From Onthophagus taurus (Eukaryota; Arthropoda; Insecta; Coleoptera; Scarabaeidae), in the NCBI RefSeq assembly GCF_036711975.1, contig NC_091970.1:5897501-5961500 (forward strand): a stretch of DNA of 64,000 nucleotides, written 5' to 3'. The translations under genes were made by a program, and so were the position numbers. The notes under the pieces are model-generated. The model made no database searches, was not told where the DNA came from, and saw only the letters and a list, made by a program, of their open reading frames with translations. This document shows positions 44,785-56,005 of this stretch, piece by piece (within the stretch, counting starts at the first letter, position 1; the number at the start of each line of letters is the position of its first letter).

Positions 44785-47700
44785 TTATTGACTTTTAGAT
44801 ATAGCCCTTTTTAAAGGTGCCACAGAGGTAGAAGGGCGCAATGCGGGGTCAGCTTCTGATAAAGAACCTCCTGAAGTGTTTCTTAGTTCTTGATTAAGTA
44901 GTAAAGTTTGTCCGGATCCGCTTTCCCTGATAAAAAAAACAAATTTAAACATAACCTCAAAAAATTTAAATTTAAGATTAACTTGAGAAGTGTTAACTTT
45001 TCGGTGTTTAAAACATCCTCACAACTTGTAAAGACTATCGATCTATAATTTTTCGTTTGTAACGCAGAGTATTCATCTAAAATTCCGTTATAAACTAATA
45101 AATCATCTATGAGAACTGCGAATTCTTTGACACCTCTTTTCGGTGTTTTTGAGTAATTCCAAAGTTTAATGAGAGATATTTTCATTGGTTTATCAAAAAC
45201 TATGTAAACTCTATTTAGACATTTCGGTAAAATTGGAGCTAACCAAGAATGAGCGCCTATATTATCGGTATTTATACCATCGATCAATTTATCTGGAGTT
45301 CTTGTGTCATTATCAACATCAGAAAGAACGTTTATACTCTCGGGGTAAGCACAAATATCTTAAAAATATTTCTTTAATTAACAAAATAAATTAACAAATA
45401 AATAATTGAATACTTGATTCCTCTAAACGAATTTTTTGCCCAAACTCATTAAAAATTTCCAAACCATTTAACCCACAATAATACTGATCGCCCCACGTTG
45501 AAAATATGTTAAATTGGATAACAAATCCTGTTGGGATATCACACGGTTGAAAATTTTCGATATTTTCGACTTCGTTAAAATTAATTTCTTGCATGAAATC
45601 ATAAAAAACGTTTCCGGGGGCTCGTCTAACCCAAATCTCGTTGTTTAAAGCTTTCCCATCCAAATAAATCTTCATTTTACTAACACCGATGCATGTTTTA
45701 TCCAAGGAGCGGTTATAATTGTACAATTTTAAACTTGATAAATACGTAAATTGGTTAAATTTAATTGATATTGTTACAAAATCCTCAAAACAAGTTGCAT
45801 TTTTATTAAAATCGGCCAACCACATTTCATTATCATTGGTTGTTAAATTCTTTTCATTGATTAAAACGTTTAAATTAGTTGATTTAACATTGCATTGTAA
45901 ACAATCGGGGTTAAGTTTTAGGATATTTTCACCTCCTTGTACAATTTCTAATCCCGTTAAACCAATTAAGTTGTTATGGCCCCAATTTTCTATTAAGATT
46001 ATTTTTAATTCCGAAGCTCCAAATAAAATTTCTTGATCAGACGATTTTAAACCGATTAACGATTGTTCTTGTTTAAAAGCAGAAGTCGATGGTCTTTCTA
46101 AGTGGTTAATCTTATCAAGATGATACGAATTGGATGTTAATGTTGGATAAAACACGTCGTTTTCAGCGATTTTATCCAAAATTTTTTCGTCGGTTGTAAA
46201 TAAAATGAGCTAAAAAAAATTTTTCTTTATTTTGAGGTTATAATTTGATTTTTTTTTTCTAACATCGCCAAATGCTTCGATACCTCCTAAAATACCTCCG
46301 CAAGCTTTTCTGATCTCCCCAATAAAAATTAATGTATCATCTAATTTTATTTCGACATCTTTTGCGCCTCGAAACGAATGTATTCGGGATTTATTATAAT
46401 TCTAAAATAAAAACATAACCTAGAAATAATATTTACAAGAAATGTCATTAGTATAGGGGAAAACATAAAGAAAAAATCCCTAAATTCTTAAAACCGGCAA
46501 AATCTATAAATAATTTAATTATTTAATAACAAATTGAATTAAATGCAATAAATGTGATGATTTTAGGTTGGTTCAATTTTTGTTTAATTATTTAACTAAA
46601 AACAAACCCAAATTCCAATCATTGCAACATCTCCAAATTCATTAAAAACATAACCTAGAAATAATATTTACAAGAAATGTCATTACTATAGGGGAAAACG
46701 TTAAGTAAAAAAATCCCCTAAATTCTTAAAACCGGCATAACCAATAAATAATTTAATTATTGAATAACAAATTGAATTAAATGTGATGATTTTGGGTTGG
46801 TTAAATTACTGTTTAATTATTTAATTCAGAACTAACCCAAATTCTAATCATCGCAACCATTGCAACATTTTCAAATTCATTAAAAACATAACCTAGAAAT
46901 AATATTTCCAAGAAATGTCATTAGTATAGGGGAAAACATAAAGTAAAAAAAATTCCCTAAATTCTTAAAAACGGGCATAACCAATAAATAATTTAATTAT
47001 TTAATAACAAATTGAATTAAATGCAATAAATGTGATGATTTTAGGTTGGTTCAATTTTTGTTTAATTATTTAATTAAAAACAAACCCAAATTCTAATCAT
47101 CGCAACCGTTGCAACATCTTCAAATTCCATTAAAATCGTATGATTATGTCCATAAAAGAATGGTGTTAACCATAAATGAACGTCATCTTGAGTTTTATTA
47201 ACACCGTCTAATAAATTAGTTACTATCCGAGGGTCGTTGTTGTATTCCGGAAGGATGTTAACATCGGAAGGATTCGCTAAAATCTTATTAACAGTAAATA
47301 TTGTAGGCTAGATATAATTAATTAAAAAAAAATTACTTTTTTAACATTAATTATTCTCCCATCATCACCGTAAATATCGATCCCATTCAAACCGACGTAA
47401 TATTTATCACCCCAAGTACTTAAAATATTAAAAACTAACATTTTGCCTTTCGGCAAAGTAGGAATAATAAATTCTTCCTTTTTAACTCGTTTTATATCCG
47501 ATTTAACTTCCTTATTTGTCTTAAAATCGTTTAAATTTAAACTAGTCGGTTTTGGCTCAGACAATCTCCGAGTTTGTTGAATAATCCTTTCATTATCCGT
47601 TAATAACTCATGAATGATTATTCTTCGAAATTCCTCTTCTTGAGCAACTTTTAATCGATAATCGTTAACAACACCGTGTTTAAAATCGATTTGTTTAAAA

Positions 47701-48518
47701 TCTTCGCTCGATTTCGATTTGGGGTTATAAATTTGGTTCTTTTTAAAATGATTGTTGTAAACGTAAGAAGGAAGATGATTTGATAATTCGCTTTTAGCAC
47801 GATTTCTTGGTTTTTCTGACATTTCATAATCTGAAGTAAATTCTTCCGATGATGTAGTTGAAATTTTAGATATGGTTGGAGCTCAAAAAGAAAAAATTAC
47901 AAAGCAAAATTATTCACAAATATATTTTTGGTTAAATACATTTTAATTTAATTAATAGAAAAAGTTTTCGAAATCTTAATCACTTACCGAGTGAAAAGTT
48001 TGGTAAACTTTTAATATTACTGGCACTATCTAAACGACCTTTATGCGATTTTTGAAACGCGTTTAAGCTTTTCCAACTTTTTTCTAACGCATTTTGTTGG
48101 TCAAAATCGAAGGCGTAATTTAAATGATCCAAACTTGGTATTAAATAGTTTTCGTTTGACATTTTTACGTTTTTCGGGGTTAACGTTGCTTGAAATCCTG
48201 ATATTATCGACGCTCTTCGACCGTATTTTACCGGTTGAGATGTTCCTTTTAGCGGTAATTCGTTGGGTAAGTAATCCGGAACTGAATTTGGTTCTAAAAT
48301 TTTAACTGGACCGAAACTATATTCGTTATCGATAGGAACTTGATTTTCCAATTGTGTTACACTTCTAAAAAAAGAATCGATTTATTTCAAAGTTTAATAA
48401 CAAGAATTATTTAAAACACTAACCTTGTAATATCTCGAAGCCACTTTGGTATTTTTCCATGGCGCGGTAAGTCCAAAGAATTATATCCTCCACCATCATC
48501 TTGGGGGTTATTCATCAT
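44785..48518 (-). CDS. KATNIP: Katanin-interacting protein (KATNIP, KIAA0556-type)
   Basis: Eight coding exons: 48424-48518, 47988-48364, 47337-47881, 47086-47307, 46264-46401, 45414-46209, 44983-45358 and 44785-44926. All junctions are in phase and give 896 residues. Two diagnostic repeats of the DUF4457 family are clear: 'FNILSTWGDKYYVGLNGIDI' and 'FNIFSTWGDQYYCGLNGLEI'. Also present are 'NYNKSRIHSFRGAKDVEIKL', 'SLIKLWNYSKTPKRGVKEF' and the C-terminal 'EADPALRPST'. In vertebrates it binds katanin and acts at the ciliary base. Human KATNIP is about 1,600 residues, so the insect form is short in its N-terminal part. The start (two tandem ATGs) is a best guess. Intron 46402-47085 holds tandem copies of an exon tail. 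Confidence 0.9.
46411..47085. repeat. ~236-bp tandem repeats in a KATNIP intron, carrying copies of the neighbouring exon end
   Basis: Units begin at about 46411, 46646 and 46884 ('aaacataacctagaaataat'). At the boundary of each unit there is a mutated copy of the 3' end of exon 47086-47307 with its splice donor (about 46603-46645 and 46827-46881). On the minus strand these read like the real '...ATVAMIRIW|GTTTGT' junction with changes. The array arose by unequal duplication across the exon-intron border. Confidence 0.82.
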
Positions 48519-48923
48519 TCCCTTTTAACTTATCGGCCGGAATTGTATCATTGGGGGTTTAATTAAAGCCCTGAGCATCACTTAAGTACAATAAGAACAA
48601 TTTTTTACGTGATAACTTTAAATTTTTTGACATTTAATGTTGGTATAGAAGAGAGTTGCCATGGTAACTATGAAACTTTTGACAGATTTTCAAATATTAA
48701 ATGTATTATACAGCTGGTTTTTTTTTACTATTATGAAAATTATAAAAATAACAATAATTATCGACTTTACATAATGTTATGTAAATTCAAGGATTGTTTA
48801 AAAAAAATTTATATAAAAAGTAATTATATAACCTAAAATTAAAGTGAGGTTATGTTCGTTGTTAATTATACAATGATTCTTATAAAATAAATTTATTTTT
48901 AAAACAACAATACCTTTATTTAA

Positions 48924-49543
48924 TTAATTCTTATTATTTTCATCCTCATTGTTTATTTGTTCAGCTTCACTTTTTTCATTATCCTCATCTTTTTCATTAT
49001 CATCACATTTTCCATCATCATCATCGTTTTCATTCTCCTCTTCATCATCACTTTCTTCACTGGATGATTTCTTTTCGTCTTTATTACCCCTTTTCCGCTT
49101 CAAATTCTTCTTCTTTTTCAACCTTTTAGCACGTTTCTTAGCGGTTTTTTGTTCCGCTTGGCGTTTATTTTCCTCTAACTTTTCATGATACTCATTTTCC
49201 AACCGTTCTCGTTCTCCTTTTTCCTTCATATACTTTTGCCTTGCGTACTCTTTTCTTCTTAGATGCCTATAAACGTGGAATTCACCTGATCCAGCTCCAG
49301 CACTCGATCCCATTACGTTTCTTACAAAATCTGGAACCACCGGCATTCCGCGTTCTTTCGGACGCTCCGGTATCATTATAGGTTTATCCTAAAAGATTAT
49401 TAGTAATATTTATTTCGTAACATTTTTTTAGGTTAAAATTAATTTACGGGATTTTTCATTAATTTTTCGAGTTTTAATCGTTGCACATCTATAGTACTTC
49501 GTATTACGATGGGTTTTTTTGATTCTTCATCCCCGCTAGACAT
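48924..49543 (-). CDS. PRKRIP1: PRKR-interacting protein 1 homolog (spliceosomal)
   Basis: Exons 49448-49543 and 48924-49388 encode 186 residues. The family block 'DFVRNVMGSSAGAGSGEFHV' followed by 'YRHLRRKEYARQKYM' is intact (about residues 50-85). A long charged helix with a Lys-rich segment (about 95-135) and an extremely acidic Asp/Glu/Asn tail follow. The exon 1 peptide 'LKLEKLMKNP' matches the conserved N-terminal motif. Family knowledge: a coiled-coil component bound to the catalytic spliceosome, also reported to bind dsRNA and PKR. It is transcribed in the same direction as KATNIP, 406 bp downstream of it, and aveugle lies 400 bp upstream of its start. Confidence 0.93.
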
Positions 49544-49688
49544 TTTTATCACCTTTAAAGTTGTAAATTTGCAAATAAATAATTATGAGTCAACATAACC
49601 TAGAAACGTCAACAAAGTGCTTTGTGGCGCCATCTACCCATGACTAATTTATAAAATTAATTCAATTAAAATTATCGTTTATTATTAA

Positions 49689-49824
49689 GGCCCACTTTTA
49701 CCATCCTCCTGATAAACTATCTAGAGGATAGTTGCCATGGTTACCACGGTTTTAAGCGCTCTCATTGGCTAAGAACTGGATTTATCTATCGGATAAATTT
49801 ATCAGGAGGTGGTAAAAGTGGGCC
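49689..49824. mobile_element. PIF/Harbinger-like MITE, 136 bp
   Basis: Inverted termini 'ggcccacttttaccatcctc' and its inverse 'ggaggtggtaaaagtgggcc' enclose about 80 bp. Both sides are flanked by TAA (49686-49688 and 49825-49827), a 3-bp TWA duplication typical of PIF/Harbinger. It lies between PRKRIP1 and aveugle. Confidence 0.8.
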
Positions 49825-49942
49825 TAAATTAAATATTAAATAATCATACATATATTAATAAATTAATATTAATAATATAAATTAATTAATCATTAAAATG
49901 ACATTGTAACATAACCTCAAATTAAATTCATTTTTGTTATAT

Positions 49943-50331
49943 TTAAACAAACTCCACAGAATAATCGTAATTTAAATTCCTACTTTCCATATCTTTAATT
50001 TCGACGATATCGGTTTTAAGCTTCAGCTTTAAAATCTCTCTCCAAATTGCGTTGCGATCATCCGAGTCAATAATGCCGATACGGAGTAAGGTATTTTCTG
50101 TGATCCTCAATAAACTCCGGCCGGTTATTTCATGTTGTGCGAACATTCCGAGATATTTCTGATAGTCCGCGCAATGTCTTGCGAACCATTTTCGCACATC
50201 AGCCGCGCTCCAAGCGTAAATAGATATAGGCCTATTGGTTCTAACCTAAAAAAAAAATCTTACAACTAAGTTAACAAAAAATTGTTTTATACTTTTGATT
50301 TGTTGCTTGTATTTGATGTATCTTCGACCAT
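49943..50331 (-). CDS. ave: Aveugle (HYP), SAM-domain adaptor of RTK/RAF signalling
   Basis: Exons 50293-50331 and 49943-50245 encode 113 residues: MVEDTSNTSNKSK joined to a SAM domain (about residues 20-90). The core is 'WSAADVRKWFARHC', 'FAQHEITGRSLLRITENTLL', 'GIIDSDDRNAIWREI' and 'LKTDIVEIKDMESRN'. This closely follows Drosophila Aveugle, including the 'RLKTDIMEIRDME' tail. Aveugle bridges CNK and KSR SAM domains, promoting RAF activation. Length (106 in fly) fits. The divergent small HSP starts 580 bp away. Confidence 0.92.
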
Positions 50332-50736
50332 CGTTGAAAGGAAAGTTAAACGATATTAATTGGAGGCACAAAAAAAAATTATAACAAAAATTATGGTGTC
50401 GTTGTGTTATAGGTTATGTTACAAATGAGGGGAAAATTTTTAATATTTCGAGATTAATTTTAGAAAATAAATGATTTGGGTTTTAAAATTAAACTAAAAT
50501 TACTTTGTTTAGTAGTAATTAATTATAATAATTAGATAATAAGAGTACTAAAAAAAAAATTGGTAGGTACGCAACCAAGTTAACTTTGAGGTTAATAAAA
50601 TGCTAATAAATTAAAATAGATTAGTTTACTATTATCTATATTAATTAATTAACACATACTAAATATCAATAATATTTTGAGATAATAAAATAATTCCAGC
50701 AGAAAATTCTAGAATATTACTCTATTGACATTAATA

Positions 50737-50799
50737 TTCGGGAAAGTTCGAGAACAATCGTTCCCCGATTGTTCTCGAACCACACCCGGCCTATATAAA
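50737..50799 (+). promoter_or_regulatory. Heat-shock elements and TATA box of the small HSP gene
   Basis: 50737-50754 reads TTCnnGAAnnTTCnnGAA, four perfect alternating HSF units in register. A second pair, TTCtcGAA, is at 50772-50779. A TATA box TATATAAA lies at 50792-50799. An initiator-like 'tcagtc' follows about 25-30 bases downstream (about 50823), so transcription probably starts there. Confidence 0.85.
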
Positions 50800-50913
50800 C
50801 CCCGGCCACCTCTAACCGGGTATCAGTCTTCATTTGACAGTCGAAGTGAAAACATCGTCTCTCAAGACATCTCTTCGGTTTTTATTAAATTTTCGCCGCT
50901 AAAAGTAAAAAAA

Positions 50914-51477
50914 ATGTCTCTCCTCCCGTTCTTTTTCGACGATTTCGCCCATCATCGTCCAACAAGGATCATCAACCAACATTTCGGGCTCGGTTTGGAG
51001 CCGGAAGATTTCATGATGCCGTCTGAATTCCGGGTGTTACCCCGAATCCCGAACATTTATTACCGGCCATGGAGGAGCCAAGCCGGGGAACGCGACGCCG
51101 GATCGATGGTTTCCTTCGATAAGGATAAATTCCAAGTTAATCTTGATGTTCAACACTTTAAGCCGGAAGAAATCACCGTGAAAGCAACCGGCGATAACAC
51201 TATTACCATCGAGGGAAAACACGAGGAAAAAGAAGATGAGCACGGTTATATTTCTCGCCAATTCACGAGGAAGTATATTTTGCCGAAAGGTCACGACATT
51301 CAAAAGGTCGAGTCGAAATTGTCTTCGGACGGGGTTTTGACCATCACCGCTCCGAAAATCAATCAGAATGCCATTGAGGATCATCGCGAAATTCCAATTT
51401 TGCAAACTGGGGCTCCGCTAAAACCGGCTCTCAGACAAAATTCTAACATTGCCAAAGAAGAGGATAAGAAAGAATGA
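50914..51477 (+). CDS. Small heat-shock protein (Hsp20/alpha-crystallin, lethal(2)essential-for-life type)
   Basis: Single-exon, 187 residues. N-terminal region 'MSLLPFFFDDFAHHRP'. The alpha-crystallin domain spans about 60-150 ('FQVNLDVQHFKPEEITVKAT', 'IEGKHEEKEDEHGYISRQFT', 'RKYILPKGHD', 'SSDGVLTITAP'). A C-terminal I-x-I-like 'IPIL' motif (about 160) follows. It acts as an ATP-independent holdase in the cytosol. ATG 50914 follows an A-rich Kozak context; the frame is open further upstream, but that part is UTR after the TATA box. An AATAAA signal is at about 51570. Intronless and with a perfect HSE, as usual for inducible small HSPs. Confidence 0.95.
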   Translation: MSLLPFFFDDFAHHRPTRIINQHFGLGLEPEDFMMPSEFRVLPRIPNIYYRPWRSQAGERDAGSMVSFDKDKFQVNLDVQHFKPEEITVKATGDNTITIEGKHEEKEDEHGYISRQFTRKYILPKGHDIQKVESKLSSDGVLTITAPKINQNAIEDHREIPILQTGAPLKPALRQNSNIAKEEDKKE

Positions 51478-51599
51478 AATTACTAATATTAACACGTTTC
51501 ATTCCGATTATTTTGTAATATTTTCGTATTAAATGTAGTTGTAGATTTCAATGTATTGTAATCATTAAAAATAAAGTTAGCTTCATTCATTGCAATACT

Positions 51600-53101
51600 T
51601 TTTTGATTTTTATTACATCCTTTTATTAAAAAATATTTGAGTTGGTAACGATGTTCTAGAAAAAACGAACCTGATCGGTGATAAAGAATATTGTGTTACC
51701 AACAAATATCATATGACAATAAAAAAGATACCTTATAAAGGTATTTTAATTCGCAATTAAACGTAAATAGAGAACGTGTTGTTGTTAGAGTAAATATTAT
51801 TGACCTTCACAACGTTATTAACCGGTTTACATAATTGATAATGAAACCAAACGGATCAATGCAAAGACCTACATAACCTACAACGAGACATGTCATTTGT
51901 GACTTATAAACTAAAACATAAAATTAACTAGAGATGGCGCTAAATGTGTCGATAAGGTAGAGATATATCGTTTTATAATTTTTTAATTAATTATAACGAC
52001 TTTGTGACACCTAATTAACAATTTATTCGCAAAATTATAGTTTAAAATTTTCTAGTTAAAGCAATTTTAAATCTATTTTCTTAGAGAAAAGCTAACATTA
52101 ATAATTTGACGTTTTGCTTTGACATGAAATGTCAAAATCGAAATTGATTAAAATGTAATTTTGGATGTTGGATATAAAATTAGAAATTAATTGATTACGA
52201 ATTAATAAGGTTGTTGATAAAATCAGAAAACTTACCCCTTAAAATGCTGCTGCAATTTCCTACTTCTCCTTCTCCTTCATCATACATGCAATTTTAGTTT
52301 TTCAACAAAGTTTTGTTAAATTAAATATTGAGATTTTTGAGGTAACGTTAAATTGTTAGTTTCAAGGTTATTACTTTGTCCAGTTTTCAAAAAAGTTAAT
52401 AAATTATGCATTTTTTAATGCAATTATTAACGAATGACTCAAACTTGACATCGATGTGAAGTTAGCGGATGTCAATCACACATCTGAATTATTTCAAGTG
52501 ACAGTTAAAAATGAAATATTTATATATAAATAATTAATTAAGACATAAAAACTGATTGTGGATTGTAATCATAAAAACTTATTTTCGTGTTCCAAAAATA
52601 ATTTTTTTTTAAATTTAAATGTCTGCATCAACTTTTTTTCTAAGGTGGCAACACTGTCTCAAAATGATTTTTAGGTTATACAAAATTTTATGATTTTTCG
52701 ATGAATAATTTATGTTGTATTAATTTTTTAAAACCACAGATTCAATTAGAACGTTTTCTTGGTGGCGGAGTCAAAGAAAAACATTGTTTTCTCCTAAGTT
52801 ATTAAGAATTATGTACATTTTTTGAGGTTATAAGGAACGTTTGAGGTTATGTCATACAAATTTCTTTAAAAAGAATTTTTCAAGAGAAAAAAGCACAATT
52901 TATCGTATCAAAATGTGACTTATCAGTCAGGTTTCATTAATAACCATATGGTACCATTATCGAATATTCTAAAAATCAGTGTTCGTAATTATGGGAAAAG
53001 GGTAAACAGATAAGAGAAGGAAGAAAGCTTAAAACATGCTTTTATCTGTTAACACTGATGTTATTCAGTGCATAATGTGTAAATCTCTTGATTGACGCGC
53101 A
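51600..53101. other. Intergenic spacer before the GPCR gene
   Basis: AT-rich, no gene or recognised repeat. One AGATGGCGC motif is at 51932-51940. Probable promoter and 5' UTR of the GPCR lie somewhere in 52700-53100, but no core element is clear. Confidence 0.4.
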
Positions 53102-54734
53102 ATGAATAGATTTAATAACCAAGGGAATAAATCTTCCGGAGTTAGTTTAAATTCCGATTATGAGAACTCCGTTATGGTGAGTAGCTAATAAAAATAGATT
53201 GTATATCATATAGTATTAATGATAAAACGAAATTGGTCATCATAAATCTTTGTAAACTTTCGGGTGAAATAATCCTTCCCCAGATCGCGTTTTAGTTTGG
53301 TTTTTTCGCCATGAGTGTTAACACAACTAAGCTTTCAATTTTACAAGTTTGATCTTAAAAATTTCTTCTTTATATAACTTTGATTATTATTTTTTTTTAG
53401 ATTGATATCTCAAATTCAACATTCATCAACGAAATATGGCTCGTTACCGATACAAGAGAGATTATTATAAAAACCTCGGCTGTTTTACCCGTGGTTTTAT
53501 GGGGAATTTTCGGAAATATATGCCTTTTATACATAATCATTAAGTTTCGGCATTTAAGGAGCCCCACTAATTTATTGATTGGAAATATGGCAGCGGCCGA
53601 TTTGGCTTCTTTGCTTATTCATCCTTGGGTAGTTTTGGTTTACGATTTTTTTCAAAATTATCAATTGGGGGCTTTCGGATGTAAAGTTGAAGCGGCTATT
53701 GAATGTAATTAAATAGATTTATTTATATTTGACGTAATTAAACACAATTTTAGCTGCAATTTTGATGACGAGTGTTATAAATTTAAGTGCGATTAGTTAC
53801 GATCGATTAACCGCGATAGTTTTACCTAAAGAAACGAGATTAACAAGGAAAGGAACGAAGATTTTAATGGGAATTACTTGGATTGTTGGGCTAATCATTG
53901 CTTCACCCCTATTTTTTTATCGAACTTATAAAGTAATATTAAAAATTTTAATAAAATTTTGTTATATTTATTAATTTTTTTAGGAGCGCCAATGGTTGGA
54001 TTTCTTAGAAAAATTTTGCAGTGAAAACACGATCGTAATCAATATTTATTGGCACGTTATCATAACAATTTTGTTTTGGTTCCCTTTAATCATCATGTTA
54101 CTTTGTTACATTAGCATTTTTATTAAAGTAAGTATCCAAAACGTTCCAACACTTAAAAAAAAATCTTTTTCGCTTTTTTTAGTTAACCAAATACGATAAA
54201 GTAATGAAACAACAATTAAAACCATCCAGAACAATCAGTTACAAAACAAAAGCGATCAAAACAATGTTCATCGTGGTCGTAACATTCATGATTTGTCGAC
54301 TCCCATTCACCGCGTTAATTTTTTATAGAAACTACTTACTAAAAAGTAATAGCATTTCAAGTCAAGTTCAAAATCAAGCCAACGGAAACTATGAAACGTT
54401 ATGGTTCGTTTCGAAGTACCTGGTTTTTGTAAATGCGGCAATTAACCCGGTTATTTACGGTTTAACTAACGAGAAGTTTCGGCGCGCTCTTAAATCGACG
54501 GGGGTTGCTAAATTTTTGTTTAATTTTAGCAAAATCGAACGAAAAATGTGCTATGAAAATGATCGGCATCGAATCATTAACGAAGAGGAAGAACCTAAGA
54601 AAATTTTCACCAAAGAAACCGTTTTGAATTATAGTAATAGGATTTTTGTTATTTTTAAAGGGGGACGTGGGCAGAAATATGTACCGGAAGTGGATACTTC
54701 TCAAACCGAAATTCAAAAGTATACATTAAAATAA
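53102..54734 (+). CDS. Orphan class-A (rhodopsin-like) neuropeptide-type GPCR
   Basis: Exons 53102-53176, 53401-53704, 53754-53932, 53984-54127 and 54183-54734 are in phase and give 417 residues. Seven TM segments can be followed. TM1 is 'VLPVVLWGIFGNICLLYII' (GN motif), and TM2 has 'LLIGNMAAADLASLL' (LAxxD reads 'MAAAD'). TM3 ends with the conserved E/DRY position as 'SYDRLTAI'. TM4 has 'GITWIVGLIIASPLF', and TM5 'IITILFWFPLIIMLLCYI'. TM6 has 'FMICRLPF', where the usual CWxP Trp is Arg. TM7 has 'NAAINPVIYGL' (NPxxY). The N-terminus has N-glycosylation sites (NKSS, NST) and no signal peptide. Peptide ligand unknown; the closest group looks like insect peptide receptors, but I cannot name the orthologue. 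Confidence 0.85.
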
Positions 54735-54939
54735 AATGTGTATCAAATTAGTAGTTTTATTTATTAAATATTGAAAAATATTTCAAATAATAGATATTTA
54801 TGTACCAAGTCTGCATCATGGAGATCGAATTAAAAGAATTGAAGAAATTAAAAAGGACCACCTCTCATAAAGATTACCTCTGTTTTAGAAGATTACAAAC
54901 AATTCCACAACTTAATGACACGAGAGAAGGCTGCACAAT

Positions 54940-55230
54940 AAATTACATCAGTTTTCGTTGAGTCCGCTATCAAAGCTACCACAAGAAGGATCAATACACT
55001 CAATGTTGGAGGTGCCGGGAGTACAGCGAGTTCTGCAAAAACTCCCCAAATGCCTTAAGTGCAAAAAAACACCTCACTTCCAGGTACACGAAACTACACA
55101 CTGCAAACTACAAAGAGTACGCACACCTTCCGAAAAGTTACTCAAATACCGACCCGATTGGGCTCATCCAGCTTATCTTACAATCTAGCAACGAAAAACC
55201 TTACCCAGCCTGATCTTGAACTCCTAAGCA
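54940..55230 (+). mobile_element. LINE ORF1 (gag-like) fragment with zinc-knuckle remnant
   Basis: Frames give 'CLKCKKTPHFQVHETTHCKL', a C-x2-C-x6-H-x4-(T)H-C knuckle resembling LINE ORF1 'CVKCGGDHLTKDC' motifs, followed by 'RYRPDWAHPAY'-like text. Frame breaks are present. It lies directly left of the 177-bp hairpin element. Confidence 0.4.
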
Positions 55231-55235
55231 AAACC

Positions 55236-55412
55236 CGATACTTTCTAGTTCTAGTGTTAGTTACCACTAGACCTAGAACTATAAACATTCGGGTTTAGCT
55301 GCACGTCTCTAAAGACGGCTAAACCCGAATGATTCTAATTCTAGGTCTTGTGTTAGTTCTAATGATAGTGCTAATGTAAAACTAGAACTAACATTAGAAC
55401 TAGAAAGTATCG
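55236..55412. mobile_element. Solo 177-bp hairpin element of the foldback family
   Basis: Starts 'cgatactttctagttctag' and ends with the inverse 'ctagaaagtatcg'. The centre is the 'gggtttagctgcacgtctct' / 'agacggctaaaccc' hairpin seen dozens of times in 11.3-21.7 kb. About 28 bp of terminal inversion are clear. This isolated copy shows the minimal unit that, repeated, builds the large foldback arms. Confidence 0.75.
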
Positions 55413-55481
55413 TAACCCACCCTCTGCTCTGGTAAACAACGACATTTTAGTCGTTGTGCGTCAAAAACCTAGCACGGTCGA

Positions 55482-55504
55482 TGACGTCACAAAAAGTGAC
55501 GTCA
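55482..55504 (+). promoter_or_regulatory. Two perfect CRE palindromes
   Basis: TGACGTCA at 55482-55489 and 55497-55504, 15 bp apart (centre to centre). This is the full CREB/ATF consensus. The nearest starts are about 1 kb away (HMG protein, minus) so the target gene is unclear, and the site may simply be chance or repeat-derived. Confidence 0.4.
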
Positions 55505-56005
55505 CGTCGAATCTTTAAAGTGATTATTTTTATTTGTAATTGCTTACTTGATGATTTCCCGTCGATTAAAAAAAAATCTTAATTATACCAAAATGATTCA
55601 AATTTTATAATAACATTAAGTTTTGAGTAACTCACCTATATTTTCTTTATCCTACAGAAAAATGAGAGGTTAGGAACCTTCTTGGAGCTGTAGCTGCATA
55701 ATTTGGGATCCATAACATCGTTAAGAAAGCCTCATCATTAATGGACACCACCTACATATAAAAATTATTATAAAAAAGTACATTTATTAATTACATTTTT
55801 ATAACAATCATTATGTCCCTTGCTGTCATTTCATTTTTCAAAATGAACTAACTTCACTCCTATTTTACACATTGACAAATTTGACATATTTTAATAGACC
55901 TTTTACTATAAATATAATAGACATCTCACTCTATTATAAATAAAATTATAATTTATTTAACAACGAAAAGTTTAAACAACAAATTTTGAGTTAAAGAACA
56001 TATCT
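55505..56005. other. AT-rich spacer between the CRE pair and the HMG-box gene
   Basis: AT-rich, no gene seen. The minus-strand HMG-box gene ends at 56006, so this should include its 3' UTR and polyadenylation site. Confidence 0.4.

Noticed and set aside
48949-49188. Plus-strand Ser/Phe-rich frame
   Set aside because: Antisense shadow of the Lys/Glu/Asp-rich PRKRIP1 coding region.
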